A stretch of 64,000 bases of DNA from Granulicatella sp041433555 (GTDB lineage Bacteria; Bacillota; Bacilli; Lactobacillales; Aerococcaceae): positions 1-64,000 of the forward strand of contig NZ_JAPWBR010000005.1 in the NCBI RefSeq assembly GCF_041433555.1, written 5' to 3'. Shown here in pieces: positions 18,039 to 27,435 of this stretch (position 1 is the first letter of the stretch; each line of letters begins with the position of its first letter). A model generated the notes under the pieces. The model made no database searches, had not been told where the DNA came from, and was given only the letters and a program-made list of their open reading frames with translations. The translations under genes and the position numbers were made by a program.

Positions 18039-19103
18039 ATGATGGATTTATTTCAACAACAAATGAATCGAAAGGACGAGCATGTAGGTCATGCGAACCA
18101 GCAATACCGTGCAACGAGTGCTCCCGAGTTCGTGGAAACGCGCTTCGTGCATCATCCCTTCACGACCGTTGATGTGGCGGATGTAACATTACAAACGAAA
18201 CTTGCTGGCCTCACCTTCGATGTTCCCTTTTTCATCAACGCCATCACGGGTGGAAGTCCGCTAACGACTGCGTTAAACCAGCGCTTAGCCATCTTGGCTC
18301 GTGAAACAGGTATGGCAATGGCGACTGGTTCGATGAGTATCGCGATGAAGTTTCCTGAAAGTGCGGAAAGCTTCAAGGTGATTCGCCAGGAAAATCCAAA
18401 CGGTATTCTCTTCGCGAATCTTGGTGCGCATTACGACGCCGAAGCTGCTAAACGTGCCGTCGAACTCATCGAAGCCAACGCGATTCAAATTCACGTCAAC
18501 CGTGCACAAGAACTCGTGATGCCAGAAGGCGACCGCATCTTTAGCAATTGGCTTAAAAACATCGAAGCCATCGTTAAAACAAGTTCCGTTCCAGTCATCG
18601 TAAAGGAAGTCGGATTCGGATTTAGCCGTGAAGCCATCGCGCAACTAGAGAGTATTGGTGTAGCTGCCATCGATATTAGCGGTACTGGCGGTACGAATTT
18701 CGCCAAAATCGAAAACGGCCGTCGCAAGGAAGATAAACTTGATTTCCTAGAAGACTGGGGCCAAACGACCTTGACGTCGCTCATGGAAGCCCAAGGAAGC
18801 CGCACCCCAATCATCGCTTCTGGCGGTGTGAAGACGCCAATGGACATGGCTAAATGCTTCGCTCTGGGAGCCAGCCTTGTCGGATTGTCTGGTGAAATGT
18901 TGCATCTCGTACGTAAAGACGACTCTCTTCCAGACGCCATTCATACGGTTCAAACATGGAAAGAGCAACTGACATCGATCTTAACGCTTGTCGGTGCAGA
19001 TAGTATTTCTAGTCTCCAACAAGCTCCTATCGTGGTCGCACCAAGCCTCCAAAACTGGTGTGATGCCCGCGGGATTGATTGGAAACATCTTGCACAACGT
19101 TAA
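18039..19103 (+). CDS. fni: isopentenyl-diphosphate delta-isomerase, type 2 (FMN)
   Basis: The protein has 354 residues. It interconverts isopentenyl and dimethylallyl diphosphate using reduced FMN. Recognisable segments are the N-terminal RK.EH (RKDEHVGHA), PFFINAITGGS, MATGSMS, IQIHVNRAQELVMPEGDR, VIVKEVGFG, DISGTGGTNFAKIEN and ASGGVKTPMDMAKC. AAGGAG precedes two consecutive ATGs. It lies 9 bases after mvaK2 and completes the operon, which ends in a strong terminator. Confidence 0.96.
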   Translation: MMDLFQQQMNRKDEHVGHANQQYRATSAPEFVETRFVHHPFTTVDVADVTLQTKLAGLTFDVPFFINAITGGSPLTTALNQRLAILARETGMAMATGSMSIAMKFPESAESFKVIRQENPNGILFANLGAHYDAEAAKRAVELIEANAIQIHVNRAQELVMPEGDRIFSNWLKNIEAIVKTSSVPVIVKEVGFGFSREAIAQLESIGVAAIDISGTGGTNFAKIENGRRKEDKLDFLEDWGQTTLTSLMEAQGSRTPIIASGGVKTPMDMAKCFALGASLVGLSGEMLHLVRKDDSLPDAIHTVQTWKEQLTSILTLVGADSISSLQQAPIVVAPSLQNWCDARGIDWKHLAQR

Positions 19104-19110
19104 AAGCAAA

Positions 19111-19137
19111 AAGAGCTTAGGCAATGCCTAAGCTCTT
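19111..19137. terminator. bidirectional terminator between fni and the YeiH unit
   Basis: A perfect 12-bp stem with an AAT loop is flanked by A-runs and T-runs. It serves both the mevalonate operon (+) and the convergent 63-residue gene (-). Confidence 0.9.
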
Positions 19138-19145
19138 TTCTATTT

Positions 19146-19337
19146 CTATGGGAAAAATAAGTAATGGATAATGCGCAGTACGTAGAAGAAAATCCCCACG
19201 ATGAGTAAAATAACCATCACGACATGCACATACGGCCCTACTGGTGTATTCACGAAAGCTTGTAGCGCTGGAATTTTCGTATATAAGATAAAGTACAAGG
19301 CACTAATCCAAAACCCGAGTCCCAATAATCTTTTCAT
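19146..19337 (-). CDS. small hypothetical membrane protein
   Basis: The 63-residue protein has two hydrophobic helices (about 7-30 and 36-60), separated by a short polar turn. It follows the YeiH gene by 12 bases on the same strand and probably shares its transcript. AAAGGAC lies just before the start codon. I do not recognise the family; a small accessory subunit is possible but unproven. Confidence 0.65.
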   Translation of the reverse strand: MKRLLGLGFWISALYFILYTKIPALQAFVNTPVGPYVHVVMVILLIVGIFFYVLRIIHYLFFP

Positions 19338-19349
19338 ACGGCGTCCTTT

Positions 19350-20336
19350 CTATAAAACGAAGTACTGCATGATTAAGCTAGTGACAGTCACCATAAACCA
19401 AGTAGCTAAACCGGTTAAGATTGGTTTTGCCCCTGCTTCTTTGAATTGTTGGAAGGATACTTGCATACCGATACCTGCTAATGCCATCGCCATCAACCAG
19501 TTAGATGCTAATTTTGCATACGGTACAAGGGAATTTGGGAATAATCCCACACTTGTAATGATGGAAGCGACCATGAACCAAATGATAAACATTGGCACGA
19601 TATTCTTCCATTGAACGCTTTGTCCTTCTTGTTTCATGCGACGTGCTTCGACAAATGATAATACGAGACAAGCTGGAACAATCATCAACGCACGAGTAAG
19701 TTTCACGATTGTCGCGATTTCTAACGCTTCTGCACTGTAACTTGCGCCGGCTGCAACCACGCTTGATGTATCGTTAATCGCTGTCCCTGCGAAAAGTCCG
19801 AATTGCGACGCGTCCATGCCCATCATATGTCCTAAGAATGGGAATAGGAATACCGCGATGACGTTGAATAGGAAAATGGTTGAAATTGACAACGCGACTT
19901 CATCATCTTCTGCTCTAATAATCGGTGAAGCTGCCGCAATCGCAGATCCCCCGCAAATCGCAGTCCCGAAACCAACAAGAATCTTCAGTGGACGAGACAA
20001 TTTGAAGAAATTTCCTACAAGTAGCGCTGTTAGAAACGCAATCGAGATGGTCACAATCGTCACTGGGAACGATGATGCACCTGTTTGGCTCACCTGCGCA
20101 AACGACATTGTAAATCCTAGTGCGATAATGGAGTAATGTAATAATTTTTTCGCTGAATAATTGATCCCCGGTCTAAAATCACTTGGGATTTTCCAAAATT
20201 GGTTCAAGACCATCCCTAAAATAATAGCAAATACCGCACTCCCAATGACTGGGAATAGCTTATCGAGCATCACTGAGACAACCGCTATAGCAAATGTACA
20301 CAACAATCCTTTTCTTTTTTCCATGAATGATGACAT
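19350..20336 (-). CDS. YeiH-family putative sulfate/anion exporter
   Basis: The protein has 328 residues; the start at 20336 (MSSFMEKRKG) follows GAAAGGATC. It has about ten membrane helices. Segments typical of the YeiH/UPF0324 family are visible: GFGTAICGGSAIAAASPII, FNVIAVFLFP and GTAINDTSSVVAAGASYS. Annotation as a sulfate exporter is by family; transport substrates are poorly tested. It is followed by the small membrane protein at 19146. Confidence 0.88.
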   Translation of the reverse strand: MSSFMEKRKGLLCTFAIAVVSVMLDKLFPVIGSAVFAIILGMVLNQFWKIPSDFRPGINYSAKKLLHYSIIALGFTMSFAQVSQTGASSFPVTIVTISIAFLTALLVGNFFKLSRPLKILVGFGTAICGGSAIAAASPIIRAEDDEVALSISTIFLFNVIAVFLFPFLGHMMGMDASQFGLFAGTAINDTSSVVAAGASYSAEALEIATIVKLTRALMIVPACLVLSFVEARRMKQEGQSVQWKNIVPMFIIWFMVASIITSVGLFPNSLVPYAKLASNWLMAMALAGIGMQVSFQQFKEAGAKPILTGLATWFMVTVTSLIMQYFVL

Positions 20337-20371
20337 TTTATCAGATCCTTTCAATACTAAATCTTTACTAG

Positions 20372-20792
20372 TATAGCACACTCCGCCTTGATTTTCTTAC
20401 ACAAATTGAAAAAGTGCATCATCTTTCTAAAATAAACCGTGTGCAATTCGACACGGTTAACTCCAATCAAAAACCGCTTTTACGATTCGTGGAGAAATTT
20501 CCTTAAAAATGGTACAATCACGGCAAAAGCATCCAAAGAAATTCAAGACGCTTATGCTGTTGTTGATTTCTATAATTTAGATTCGGAGGAAATGAAGATG
20601 GCGGAACAAATGGAAAAATACGAAGAAGTCTATTGGAAAACAATCGAATATGCCAAAGAGACCGCTAGAGAAGCTGGACTTAAAGAAGGTCAAGTTTTGG
20701 CATTTCTTAAAATGAATCTTCCTATCACAGAAATCATGAAACACACCGGATTATCTGAAGAAGAGATTCAAAAAATTAAAAATACACTATAA
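20372..20792 (+). pseudogene. remnant of Rpn-family recombination-promoting nuclease
   Basis: One frame encodes a stretch with FLTQIEKVHHL and VQFDTVNSNQKPLLRFVEKF (about 20375-20500). The continuation from about 20505 is in another frame: KNGTITAKASKEIQDAYAVVD, then MEKYEEVYWKTIEYAKE and a C-terminal GLSEEEIQKIKN. The C-terminal pattern matches the PD-(D/E)XK Rpn family, whose nuclease core is N-terminal and absent here. So it is a decayed 3' end with at least one frameshift. A short product from the ATG at 20594 is possible but unlikely to be active. Confidence 0.65.
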
Positions 20793-20796
20793 CAAA

Positions 20797-20845
20797 AACC
20801 GCTTAGAATCACATATCCATGCTGAATCTAAGCGGTTAATTTTTA
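20797..20845. terminator. terminator between Rpn remnant and rpiA
   Basis: An 11-bp stem AACCGCTTAGA/TCTAAGCGGTT is followed by AATTTTT on the + strand and preceded by A-rich sequence. It serves the convergent genes, mainly rpiA. Confidence 0.75.
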
Positions 20846-21511
20846 GAATTGTTTTACGACAACCCCATCAGGAGTTCCAACAAGCACGATATCCGTCATG
20901 TTTGTGAAGAGCCCTTGCTCTACCACGCCTGTCATGCCTTTGATTTTTTCTCCAAATGCGATTGGGTCTTTAATTGGATAAACATCCAAGTCAATAATGT
21001 AGTTTTTGCTATCGGTTAAGTAACGTTCTCCGTCACGTTCGCGGAATGTTGGCTTGTATCCTAGCGCTTCAAAACGTTTGAATAATTGTTCTGACCCATA
21101 AGGTACCACTTCCACTGGTAATGGGAAACGACCTAAGTAGTCGACCATTTTTGATTCGTCTACAATCCAGATAACACTTTTTGATTGTTCGGCAACGATT
21201 TTTTCGAATAATAATGCACCGCCGCCACCTTTGATTCCTGAAAAATCTGGAGCAATTTCGTCTGCGCCGTCAATCGTTACGTCGATATAATCCACTTCAT
21301 CCACACTCTTCAACGGAATCCCAAGCGCTTCTGCTTGTTTCTTCGTTGCTAAAGAAGTCGTTACTCCCACGATTTCAAGACCTTCTTCTTTCACGCGGCG
21401 ACCGATTTCTTCTACAAAATAGTAGGCTGTTGAACCCGTTCCTAGACCAACCGTCATTCCACTTTCTACATATTCTGCGGCTTTCTTGCCGACTAATTCT
21501 TTCATGTTCAT
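20843..21511 (-). CDS. rpiA: ribose-5-phosphate isomerase A
   Basis: The protein has 222 residues, full length. It interconverts ribose 5-phosphate and ribulose 5-phosphate in the pentose phosphate pathway. Motifs are VGLGTGSTAYYFVEEIG near the N-terminus, DGADEIAPDFSGIKGGGGALL with the catalytic acidic residues, and KMVDYLGRFPLPVEV. GGGGGAAAC precedes the start; a second ATG two codons in is the alternative. Confidence 0.96.
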   Translation of the reverse strand: MNMKELVGKKAAEYVESGMTVGLGTGSTAYYFVEEIGRRVKEEGLEIVGVTTSLATKKQAEALGIPLKSVDEVDYIDVTIDGADEIAPDFSGIKGGGGALLFEKIVAEQSKSVIWIVDESKMVDYLGRFPLPVEVVPYGSEQLFKRFEALGYKPTFRERDGERYLTDSKNYIIDLDVYPIKDPIAFGEKIKGMTGVVEQGLFTNMTDIVLVGTPDGVVVKQF

Positions 21512-21589
21512 TCAAGTTTCCCCCTGAGAAATGATCTATGTTGAGTATAGCATAACTACTTTCTTCAAACTATCTCTTCTCGTAAATTT

Positions 21590-24433
21590 CTACTTCTTTT
21601 TATGCGATTCGGCTGCTTCTAAGGCGCGTTTTAAATAACGACCCGTATGGCTATTTTTATCTTTCGCCACTTCTTCAGGCGTCCCTGTCGCAATGACAAG
21701 TCCACCACCGCTACCGCCTTCTGGACCCATATCAATGATATAGTCAGCGGTCTTAATCACATCTAAATTATGTTCGATGACAAGCACGGTATTCCCTGCT
21801 TCAACTAAACGATTCAACACTTCAAGTAGGCGTGCGATATCGTCTGTATGCAAGCCAGTTGTTGGTTCATCAAGCACGTAGAAGGTATTGCCTGTTGAGA
21901 CACGTTGGAGTTCGCTGGCTAACTTCATCCGTTGCGCTTCTCCTCCAGAGAGCGTTGTGGCAGATTGGCCAAGGGTGACGTAGCCGAGTCCAACATCCTT
22001 AATCGTTTGTAATTTACGTTTGATTTTTGGTACGGCTTGGAAAAATTCCACCGCTTCTTCGACCGTTAATTCAAGAATATCCGCGATACTCTTTCCTTTG
22101 TATTTCACTTCAAGCGTTTCAGAGTTATAACGTGTTCCATGGCACACTTCACACGGCACATATACGTCTGGCAGGAAGTGCATCTCTATTTTCAGAATGC
22201 CGTCCCCTTTACAAGATTCGCATCGTCCACCCTTCACGTTGAAACTGAAGCGCCCCTTTTTGTATCCACGGATTTTTGCTTCATTTGTTGTCGCAAATAA
22301 ATCACGAATATCGTCAAATACACCCGTATACGTCGCTGGATTGCTTCGTGGTGTTCTTCCGATTGGGCTTTGATCGATATCGATGATCTTATCGAGGCTC
22401 TCAAATCCAGAAATGCTCTTGAACTTCCCTGGTTTTTCCTTCGTACGCGTAATCTCACGCGCTAAAGCTTTCTTCAATACGCTATTGACAAGCGAGCTCT
22501 TCCCAGAACCCGATACCCCTGTCACGGCTACAAAACGTCCGAGCGGCACATCCACATCAATGCCACGTAAATTGTTTTCCGCAGCGCCTTCTAAATGGAT
22601 CCAGCCTTTATCTTCTGTGCGGCGTTCGCTTGGGACTGGGATGTATTTCTTCCCAGCTAAGTATTGTCCTGTCAGTGATTTCGCATTCTTCTCCACTTCT
22701 TTTGGAGTCCCTGCTGCGATAATCTCACCACCGAATTCACCCGCACCTGGACCAATATCAATCAAGTAGTCCGCAGCACGCATCGTGTCTTCGTCATGTT
22801 CTACGACAATTAAGGTATTTCCAAGGTCACGCATACTCTTCAATGACTCGATTAAGCGGTCATTGTCGCGTTGGTGAAGTCCAATCGATGGCTCGTCTAA
22901 AATATAGAGCACGCCAGATAGATTTGACCCGATTTGCGTCGCTAAACGAATTCGTTGTGCTTCTCCCCCTGATAACGTTCCAGCAGCACGACTCAATGTT
23001 AAATATTGCAACCCAACATTGCGTAAGAATTTCAAACGAGAGCTTACTTCTTTTAAAATTGGAGCTGCGATTTGCTCATCAGTTTCGGATAAGTTTAAGT
23101 CTTTGAAGAAATCAATCTCATCATCTACAGAGAGTGTCAACACTTCACTAATGTTTTTGCCTCCGACTTTGACAGACAACGCCTGTTCATTTAAACGGAA
23201 TCCATGACACTTCTTACATTCTGATTCGTTCATATATTGGCGCATTTGTTCACGCGTAAAATCGCTATTCGTTTCACGGTAACGGCGCTCTACGTTGACG
23301 GCTACTCCTTCAAAAGGAATTTCCACGTCACGAACGCCACCAAATTCATTTTCATAATGGAACTTAAAGGTCGCGTCTCCCGACCCGTATAACACCATAT
23401 TCTTCTGCGACTGCGTCAATTTCTCGAATGGAATATTCATCGGAATCTTGAACTGTTTACAAAATTGTTCCAGCATCGTTGGATAATAGTTCGAACTAAT
23501 TGGATTCCAAGGAACAAGCGCTCCTTCTTCCAGCGTTAAATTCTTATCAGGAACGATTAAATCTAAGTCGACTTCAAGCTTCGACCCTAAACCATCACAC
23601 TCCGGACACGCTCCAAACGGCGCATTGAATGAAAAGAGACGTGGCTCTAATTCGCCCACCGTAAATCCACAAATCGGACATGAATGGTGTTCGCTGAAGA
23701 GATGTTCTTCTCCACCAATCACATCGACAATCGCATAGCCTTCCGCTAAACGAAGAGCCGCTTCAATCGAATCGAATAGACGGGAACGACTCTTATCGCT
23801 CACAACGATACGGTCCACGACGATTTCAATATTATGTTTCTTGTTCTTTTCGAGATTGAATTCTTCAGTTACTTCATGCATCTCGCCATCCACGCGCACA
23901 CGCACATAGCCGTCTTTTTGAATTTTCTCGAAAACTTTCTTATGCTCGCCTTTCTTCTGAACGACAACCGGTGCCAACACTTGAATCTTTGTCTTCTCTG
24001 GCATCGCCATGACGCGGTTTACCATTTGTTCCAAGGACTGGCTTTCAATCGGCGTGCCGTCATTTGGACAGATAGGTTTCCCCACACGCGCATATAATAA
24101 ACGCAAATAGTCGTTAATCTCTGTCACCGTTCCGACCGTTGAGCGCGGATTGCGGGACGTTGTTTTTTGGTCGATGGCAATCGCTGGACTCAAGCCGTCG
24201 ATACTATCCACGTCTGGTTTGTCCATTTGCCCTAAAAATTGACGTGCGTATGCAGATAGACTCTCTACATAACGACGTTGACCTTCTGCGTATAATGTAT
24301 CAAACGCAAGCGAGCTCTTCCCTGACCCTGATAAGCCTGTAATCACGACAAACTGGTCCCGAGGAATGCTTACATCAATATTTTTTAAATTATGAGATCG
24401 TGCGCCATGCACGACAATATGGTCTTTTGCCAT
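21590..24433 (-). CDS. uvrA: excinuclease ABC subunit A
   Basis: The protein has 947 residues, the usual length. It detects DNA damage in nucleotide excision repair. It has two ABC ATPase modules with Walker A GLSGSGKSS and GVSGSGKSS, two LSGGEAQR signatures, and two zinc modules (CPICGF...CPEC and CESC...CEVC). No uvrB is adjacent. It precedes rpiA on the same strand with a 78-bp gap. Confidence 0.98.
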   Translation of the reverse strand: MAKDHIVVHGARSHNLKNIDVSIPRDQFVVITGLSGSGKSSLAFDTLYAEGQRRYVESLSAYARQFLGQMDKPDVDSIDGLSPAIAIDQKTTSRNPRSTVGTVTEINDYLRLLYARVGKPICPNDGTPIESQSLEQMVNRVMAMPEKTKIQVLAPVVVQKKGEHKKVFEKIQKDGYVRVRVDGEMHEVTEEFNLEKNKKHNIEIVVDRIVVSDKSRSRLFDSIEAALRLAEGYAIVDVIGGEEHLFSEHHSCPICGFTVGELEPRLFSFNAPFGACPECDGLGSKLEVDLDLIVPDKNLTLEEGALVPWNPISSNYYPTMLEQFCKQFKIPMNIPFEKLTQSQKNMVLYGSGDATFKFHYENEFGGVRDVEIPFEGVAVNVERRYRETNSDFTREQMRQYMNESECKKCHGFRLNEQALSVKVGGKNISEVLTLSVDDEIDFFKDLNLSETDEQIAAPILKEVSSRLKFLRNVGLQYLTLSRAAGTLSGGEAQRIRLATQIGSNLSGVLYILDEPSIGLHQRDNDRLIESLKSMRDLGNTLIVVEHDEDTMRAADYLIDIGPGAGEFGGEIIAAGTPKEVEKNAKSLTGQYLAGKKYIPVPSERRTEDKGWIHLEGAAENNLRGIDVDVPLGRFVAVTGVSGSGKSSLVNSVLKKALAREITRTKEKPGKFKSISGFESLDKIIDIDQSPIGRTPRSNPATYTGVFDDIRDLFATTNEAKIRGYKKGRFSFNVKGGRCESCKGDGILKIEMHFLPDVYVPCEVCHGTRYNSETLEVKYKGKSIADILELTVEEAVEFFQAVPKIKRKLQTIKDVGLGYVTLGQSATTLSGGEAQRMKLASELQRVSTGNTFYVLDEPTTGLHTDDIARLLEVLNRLVEAGNTVLVIEHNLDVIKTADYIIDMGPEGGSGGGLVIATGTPEEVAKDKNSHTGRYLKRALEAAESHKKK

Positions 24434-24498
24434 TTCTATACCTCTTTTTTAATCGATACCTCTATTGTATCAGACTTTCTGCACGCGAACAAATGTTC

Positions 24499-25263
24499 TT
24501 ACAGTTTCACTTCGATTTCCACTGGACAGTGGTCGCTTCCTGTGACATCGCTACGAATATCGACTTCTTTTAGAAGCGGTGCGAGTGCTTCGGATACGAC
24601 AAAATAGTCAATTCTCCATCCGATATTTCGTGCACGAGCGCCACCCATGTAGCTCCACCAGCTATACGCCCCTACGGTATCAGGATGTAAGTAGCGGAAC
24701 GCATCCACTAAGCCGTTTGCGACAACTTGGTCGAATTTCGCACGTTCTTCTTTAGTGAATCCGGCGTTATTCACATTTGTCTTTGGATTCGCTAAGTCGA
24801 TTTCCTTATGCGCCACGTTCAAGTCGCCACAGAAAATCACGGGTTTTGTCTCTTCTAGCTTCTTGATGTATGCGAGGAAATCATCTTCCCATACTTGGCG
24901 ATACGCTAGACGTGATAAGTCGCGTTTCGCATTTGGCGTATAGACCGTCACTAAGTAAAATTTCTCGAATTCGGCTGTAATCACACGTCCCTCTTGGTCA
25001 TGTTCTTCAATGCCGATGCCATATGTTACCGACAGTGGTTTTACTTTGGTGAAGATGGCCGTTCCAGAATAGCCTTTTTTCACCGCCGAGTTGAAATACA
25101 CATCATACTCGCTAAACTCCATTCCAAGTTCCACTTGTTCTTGTTGCGCCTTTGTTTCTTGTAGGCATAAAATATCTGGATTACTTTCTAATACGTACTC
25201 TTGTAGAGCCCCTTTATTTAATACAGAACGAATTCCGTTCACATTCCACGTTGCTAATTTCAT
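24499..25263 (-). CDS. exoA: exodeoxyribonuclease III / AP endonuclease
   Basis: The protein has 254 residues from MKLATWNVNG at 25263, behind GGAGGGAAAAC. It cuts abasic sites in base-excision repair. Conserved residues of the Xth family are visible: WNVNGIR, LCLQETKA (metal-binding Glu), VYTPNA, CGDLNVAH (catalytic Asp-Asn), WSYMGGARARNIGWRIDYF and GSDHCPVE (catalytic His). It lies next to uvrA and makes a small DNA-repair pair with it. Confidence 0.95.
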   Translation of the reverse strand: MKLATWNVNGIRSVLNKGALQEYVLESNPDILCLQETKAQQEQVELGMEFSEYDVYFNSAVKKGYSGTAIFTKVKPLSVTYGIGIEEHDQEGRVITAEFEKFYLVTVYTPNAKRDLSRLAYRQVWEDDFLAYIKKLEETKPVIFCGDLNVAHKEIDLANPKTNVNNAGFTKEERAKFDQVVANGLVDAFRYLHPDTVGAYSWWSYMGGARARNIGWRIDYFVVSEALAPLLKEVDIRSDVTGSDHCPVEIEVKL

Positions 25264-25322
25264 TGTTTTCCCTCCATTATGTCCCTTCCATAGTATCAAC
25301 TCTAGAGCCTTTTTGCGAATAA

Positions 25323-25364
25323 AAATAACCAGCAGAAAGCATTTCTGCCTCCTTCTGGTTATTT
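25323..25364 (-). terminator. terminator of the 25-27 kb two-component operon
   Basis: The 10-bp stem AAATAACCAG/CTGGTTATTT is followed by T-rich sequence in the minus direction. The hairpin starts within the last codons of the kinase gene. Confidence 0.8.
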
Positions 25365-26567
25365 GAGTTTTTCTTTAAATTGTTTGAGTGAACCTTGATT
25401 TTCTTCTGGCAAGCAAACATAGAAGCTTGTTTGACCATTTTCAGATTCAGCATACATCATACCACCATGCGACTTTACAATGTTCTCGGCAATCGCCAGA
25501 CCAAGTCCAGTTCCGCCTGTTTCTTTTGAACGGGATGCTTCTGCACGGTAGAAACGTGCAAAGAGTTGTTCCAACACTTCTTTCGAAATTGGATCTCCGG
25601 CGTTTCGAACGGCAATTGTCACGACTCCATCATTTCTTAAGACTTCCATCGTGATGACAGAATCTTCGTGGCCGTATTTAATCGCATTCGATAAGAGATT
25701 ATTAATCACGCGCACCATTTTCTCGGCATCGAGTTCAAGCACGACATCGCGGTTATTCGGCAAGACTTCAATCGCCATCTTGCGTTTTTGCGCCTCGAGC
25801 TCGAAGTCCGCTGCTACTTGCTCTAAGAAATTCACGATTGGAATATCATTGAGTCTAAGCGGTGCCCCGTTCGGACGCGTCGTCGTATATTCAAATAAGT
25901 CGTCCACGAGTAATTTCATCTGTTCCGCCTTCGAATACGCGATTTCCGCATAGCGTTTCGCATCGGCGCTCTCGACATTTGGCTGATTTACAATCAATCC
26001 GAGATACCCGATAATCGACGTCAATGGTGTACGAATATCATGCGATACATTGGTAATCAATTCGTCCTTCGACTTCTCAATCGCACGTTCATCCTCTAAC
26101 GCGTTTACGGTCGAATCCACCAAGCGGTTAATCGAGTTCACGACTTGTCCCATGTCTCCTGAGAGTCTGAACGGAATTCGTCTGTCATACTGTCCGTCCG
26201 CAATCAAATGCAATTCCTCCAAAATATGGTTTAACTGCATTTGTTGGTATCTTCGCATCAAGCGCCAGTAAGTAAATGCCACTGCAAAAACGACCGATGT
26301 AATCGTGAAGATGTTTTTATAGAACACAATTTGATCACGCTCGATATGCCATACTTCACGAGCAGAGAACTCCACTGAGATGAAGCCTGGCTCATTAATG
26401 AGTTGGCTGACCATCACGAGAATTCCTAAGTATAAAAGGAATACGATACAGAGCGTCACAATTCCTTCTAGTACGAGTTCGCTGATTTCCTTTGGCGTGA
26501 GCGTCAAGAGTGTCGGTTCATTTTTAACTTTTCGAAGGTGAAGAACTTTTTTATTATTTGTCTTCAA
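25359..26567 (-). CDS. sensor histidine kinase, VanS/HK-type
   Basis: The protein has 402 residues. Two membrane helices (about 30-57 and 85-103) enclose a short ~27-residue outer loop. A HAMP-like segment follows, then the phospho-acceptor H-box NVSHDIRTPLTSIIGY near residue 180. The ATPase domain has N-box LLSNAIKYG, G1 AVRNAGDPI, F-box LFARFYRAEASRS and G2 GGTGLGLAI. The tiny sensor loop suggests intramembrane or envelope sensing. Its 5' end overlaps the upstream response-regulator gene by 14 bases. The signal and targets are unknown. Confidence 0.92.
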   Translation of the reverse strand: MKTNNKKVLHLRKVKNEPTLLTLTPKEISELVLEGIVTLCIVFLLYLGILVMVSQLINEPGFISVEFSAREVWHIERDQIVFYKNIFTITSVVFAVAFTYWRLMRRYQQMQLNHILEELHLIADGQYDRRIPFRLSGDMGQVVNSINRLVDSTVNALEDERAIEKSKDELITNVSHDIRTPLTSIIGYLGLIVNQPNVESADAKRYAEIAYSKAEQMKLLVDDLFEYTTTRPNGAPLRLNDIPIVNFLEQVAADFELEAQKRKMAIEVLPNNRDVVLELDAEKMVRVINNLLSNAIKYGHEDSVITMEVLRNDGVVTIAVRNAGDPISKEVLEQLFARFYRAEASRSKETGGTGLGLAIAENIVKSHGGMMYAESENGQTSFYVCLPEENQGSLKQFKEKLK

Positions 26568-27246
26568 TCTTGTAGCCTACTCCCCATACTGTTTCAATGA
26601 CTTTTTCTCCGCCAGTTGCTTCGGCAATCTTGTCGCGAAGGTGGCTTACGTGTACCATTACCGTTTTTGTTGAAACGATACTTTCTTGTTGCCATACCGT
26701 TTCGAAGATTTCATCTGCACTAAATACGCGGTTTGGATGGCTTGCAAGCAAGTATAGAATTCCGAATTCTAATACGGTTAATTGAATTTCAGTGCCATCT
26801 GTTGTTGTGACTTGGTGAGATTCTTTCTTAATTGTTAAAGGTCCGATTGTAATTTCTTCGTTAGCTGGGCCTTCTTGTGTAATCGTTGAGCGACGTAATA
26901 ATGATTTCACACGCGCGATAACTTCAAGTGGGTTAAATGGTTTTGTAACGTAGTCGTCGGCACCATTTGTTAAGCCTTGAATTTTATCGATATCTGTTGA
27001 TTTCGCGCTTAATAATAGAATTGGCAATTGTGCATTTTCTTTACGCACTTCATGCACCACTGAGATTCCGTCTAAGCGAGGCATCATAATGTCCAAGATA
27101 ATCATGTCGATATCTGGATACATTTTTAATTTTTCAAGGGCTTGTTTCCCGTCATAGGCTTTTACAATTTCATAATTTTCGTTTTTTAAGTAAATCGTCA
27201 ATAATTCAACGATTTCGCGATCATCATCTACTACTAAAATTTTCAT
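26554..27246 (-). CDS. OmpR-family response regulator, VanR-like
   Basis: The protein has 230 residues. ATG 27246 is chosen because AGAGGGA sits six bases before it; an ATG two codons upstream is too close. The receiver domain has DDD near residue 8, phospho-acceptor Asp in ILDIMMPRLDG, Ser/Thr in LLLSAKS and Lys in YVTKPFNPLE. The winged-helix output domain ends in VRGVGYKIE-like VWGVGYKIEDK. It is the first gene of a regulator-kinase operon. Confidence 0.93.
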   Translation of the reverse strand: MKILVVDDDREIVELLTIYLKNENYEIVKAYDGKQALEKLKMYPDIDMIILDIMMPRLDGISVVHEVRKENAQLPILLLSAKSTDIDKIQGLTNGADDYVTKPFNPLEVIARVKSLLRRSTITQEGPANEEITIGPLTIKKESHQVTTTDGTEIQLTVLEFGILYLLASHPNRVFSADEIFETVWQQESIVSTKTVMVHVSHLRDKIAEATGGEKVIETVWGVGYKIEDK

Positions 27247-27435
27247 GAGCATTCCCTCTTTTCATTCTTTTTCTACCTTATCGTATTAAAAATATTACTT
27301 TTTTGCTAGTAATTTTTACGATTCTTGATGTTTACTTAATAAATTCCTAAGAAATGGCTTAAAAACGGCCTCTAACACGACCATCCCGCGAACTTTTGTT
27401 ATAATGAAACACGAAGAACTCTAAAGGAGAATCGT

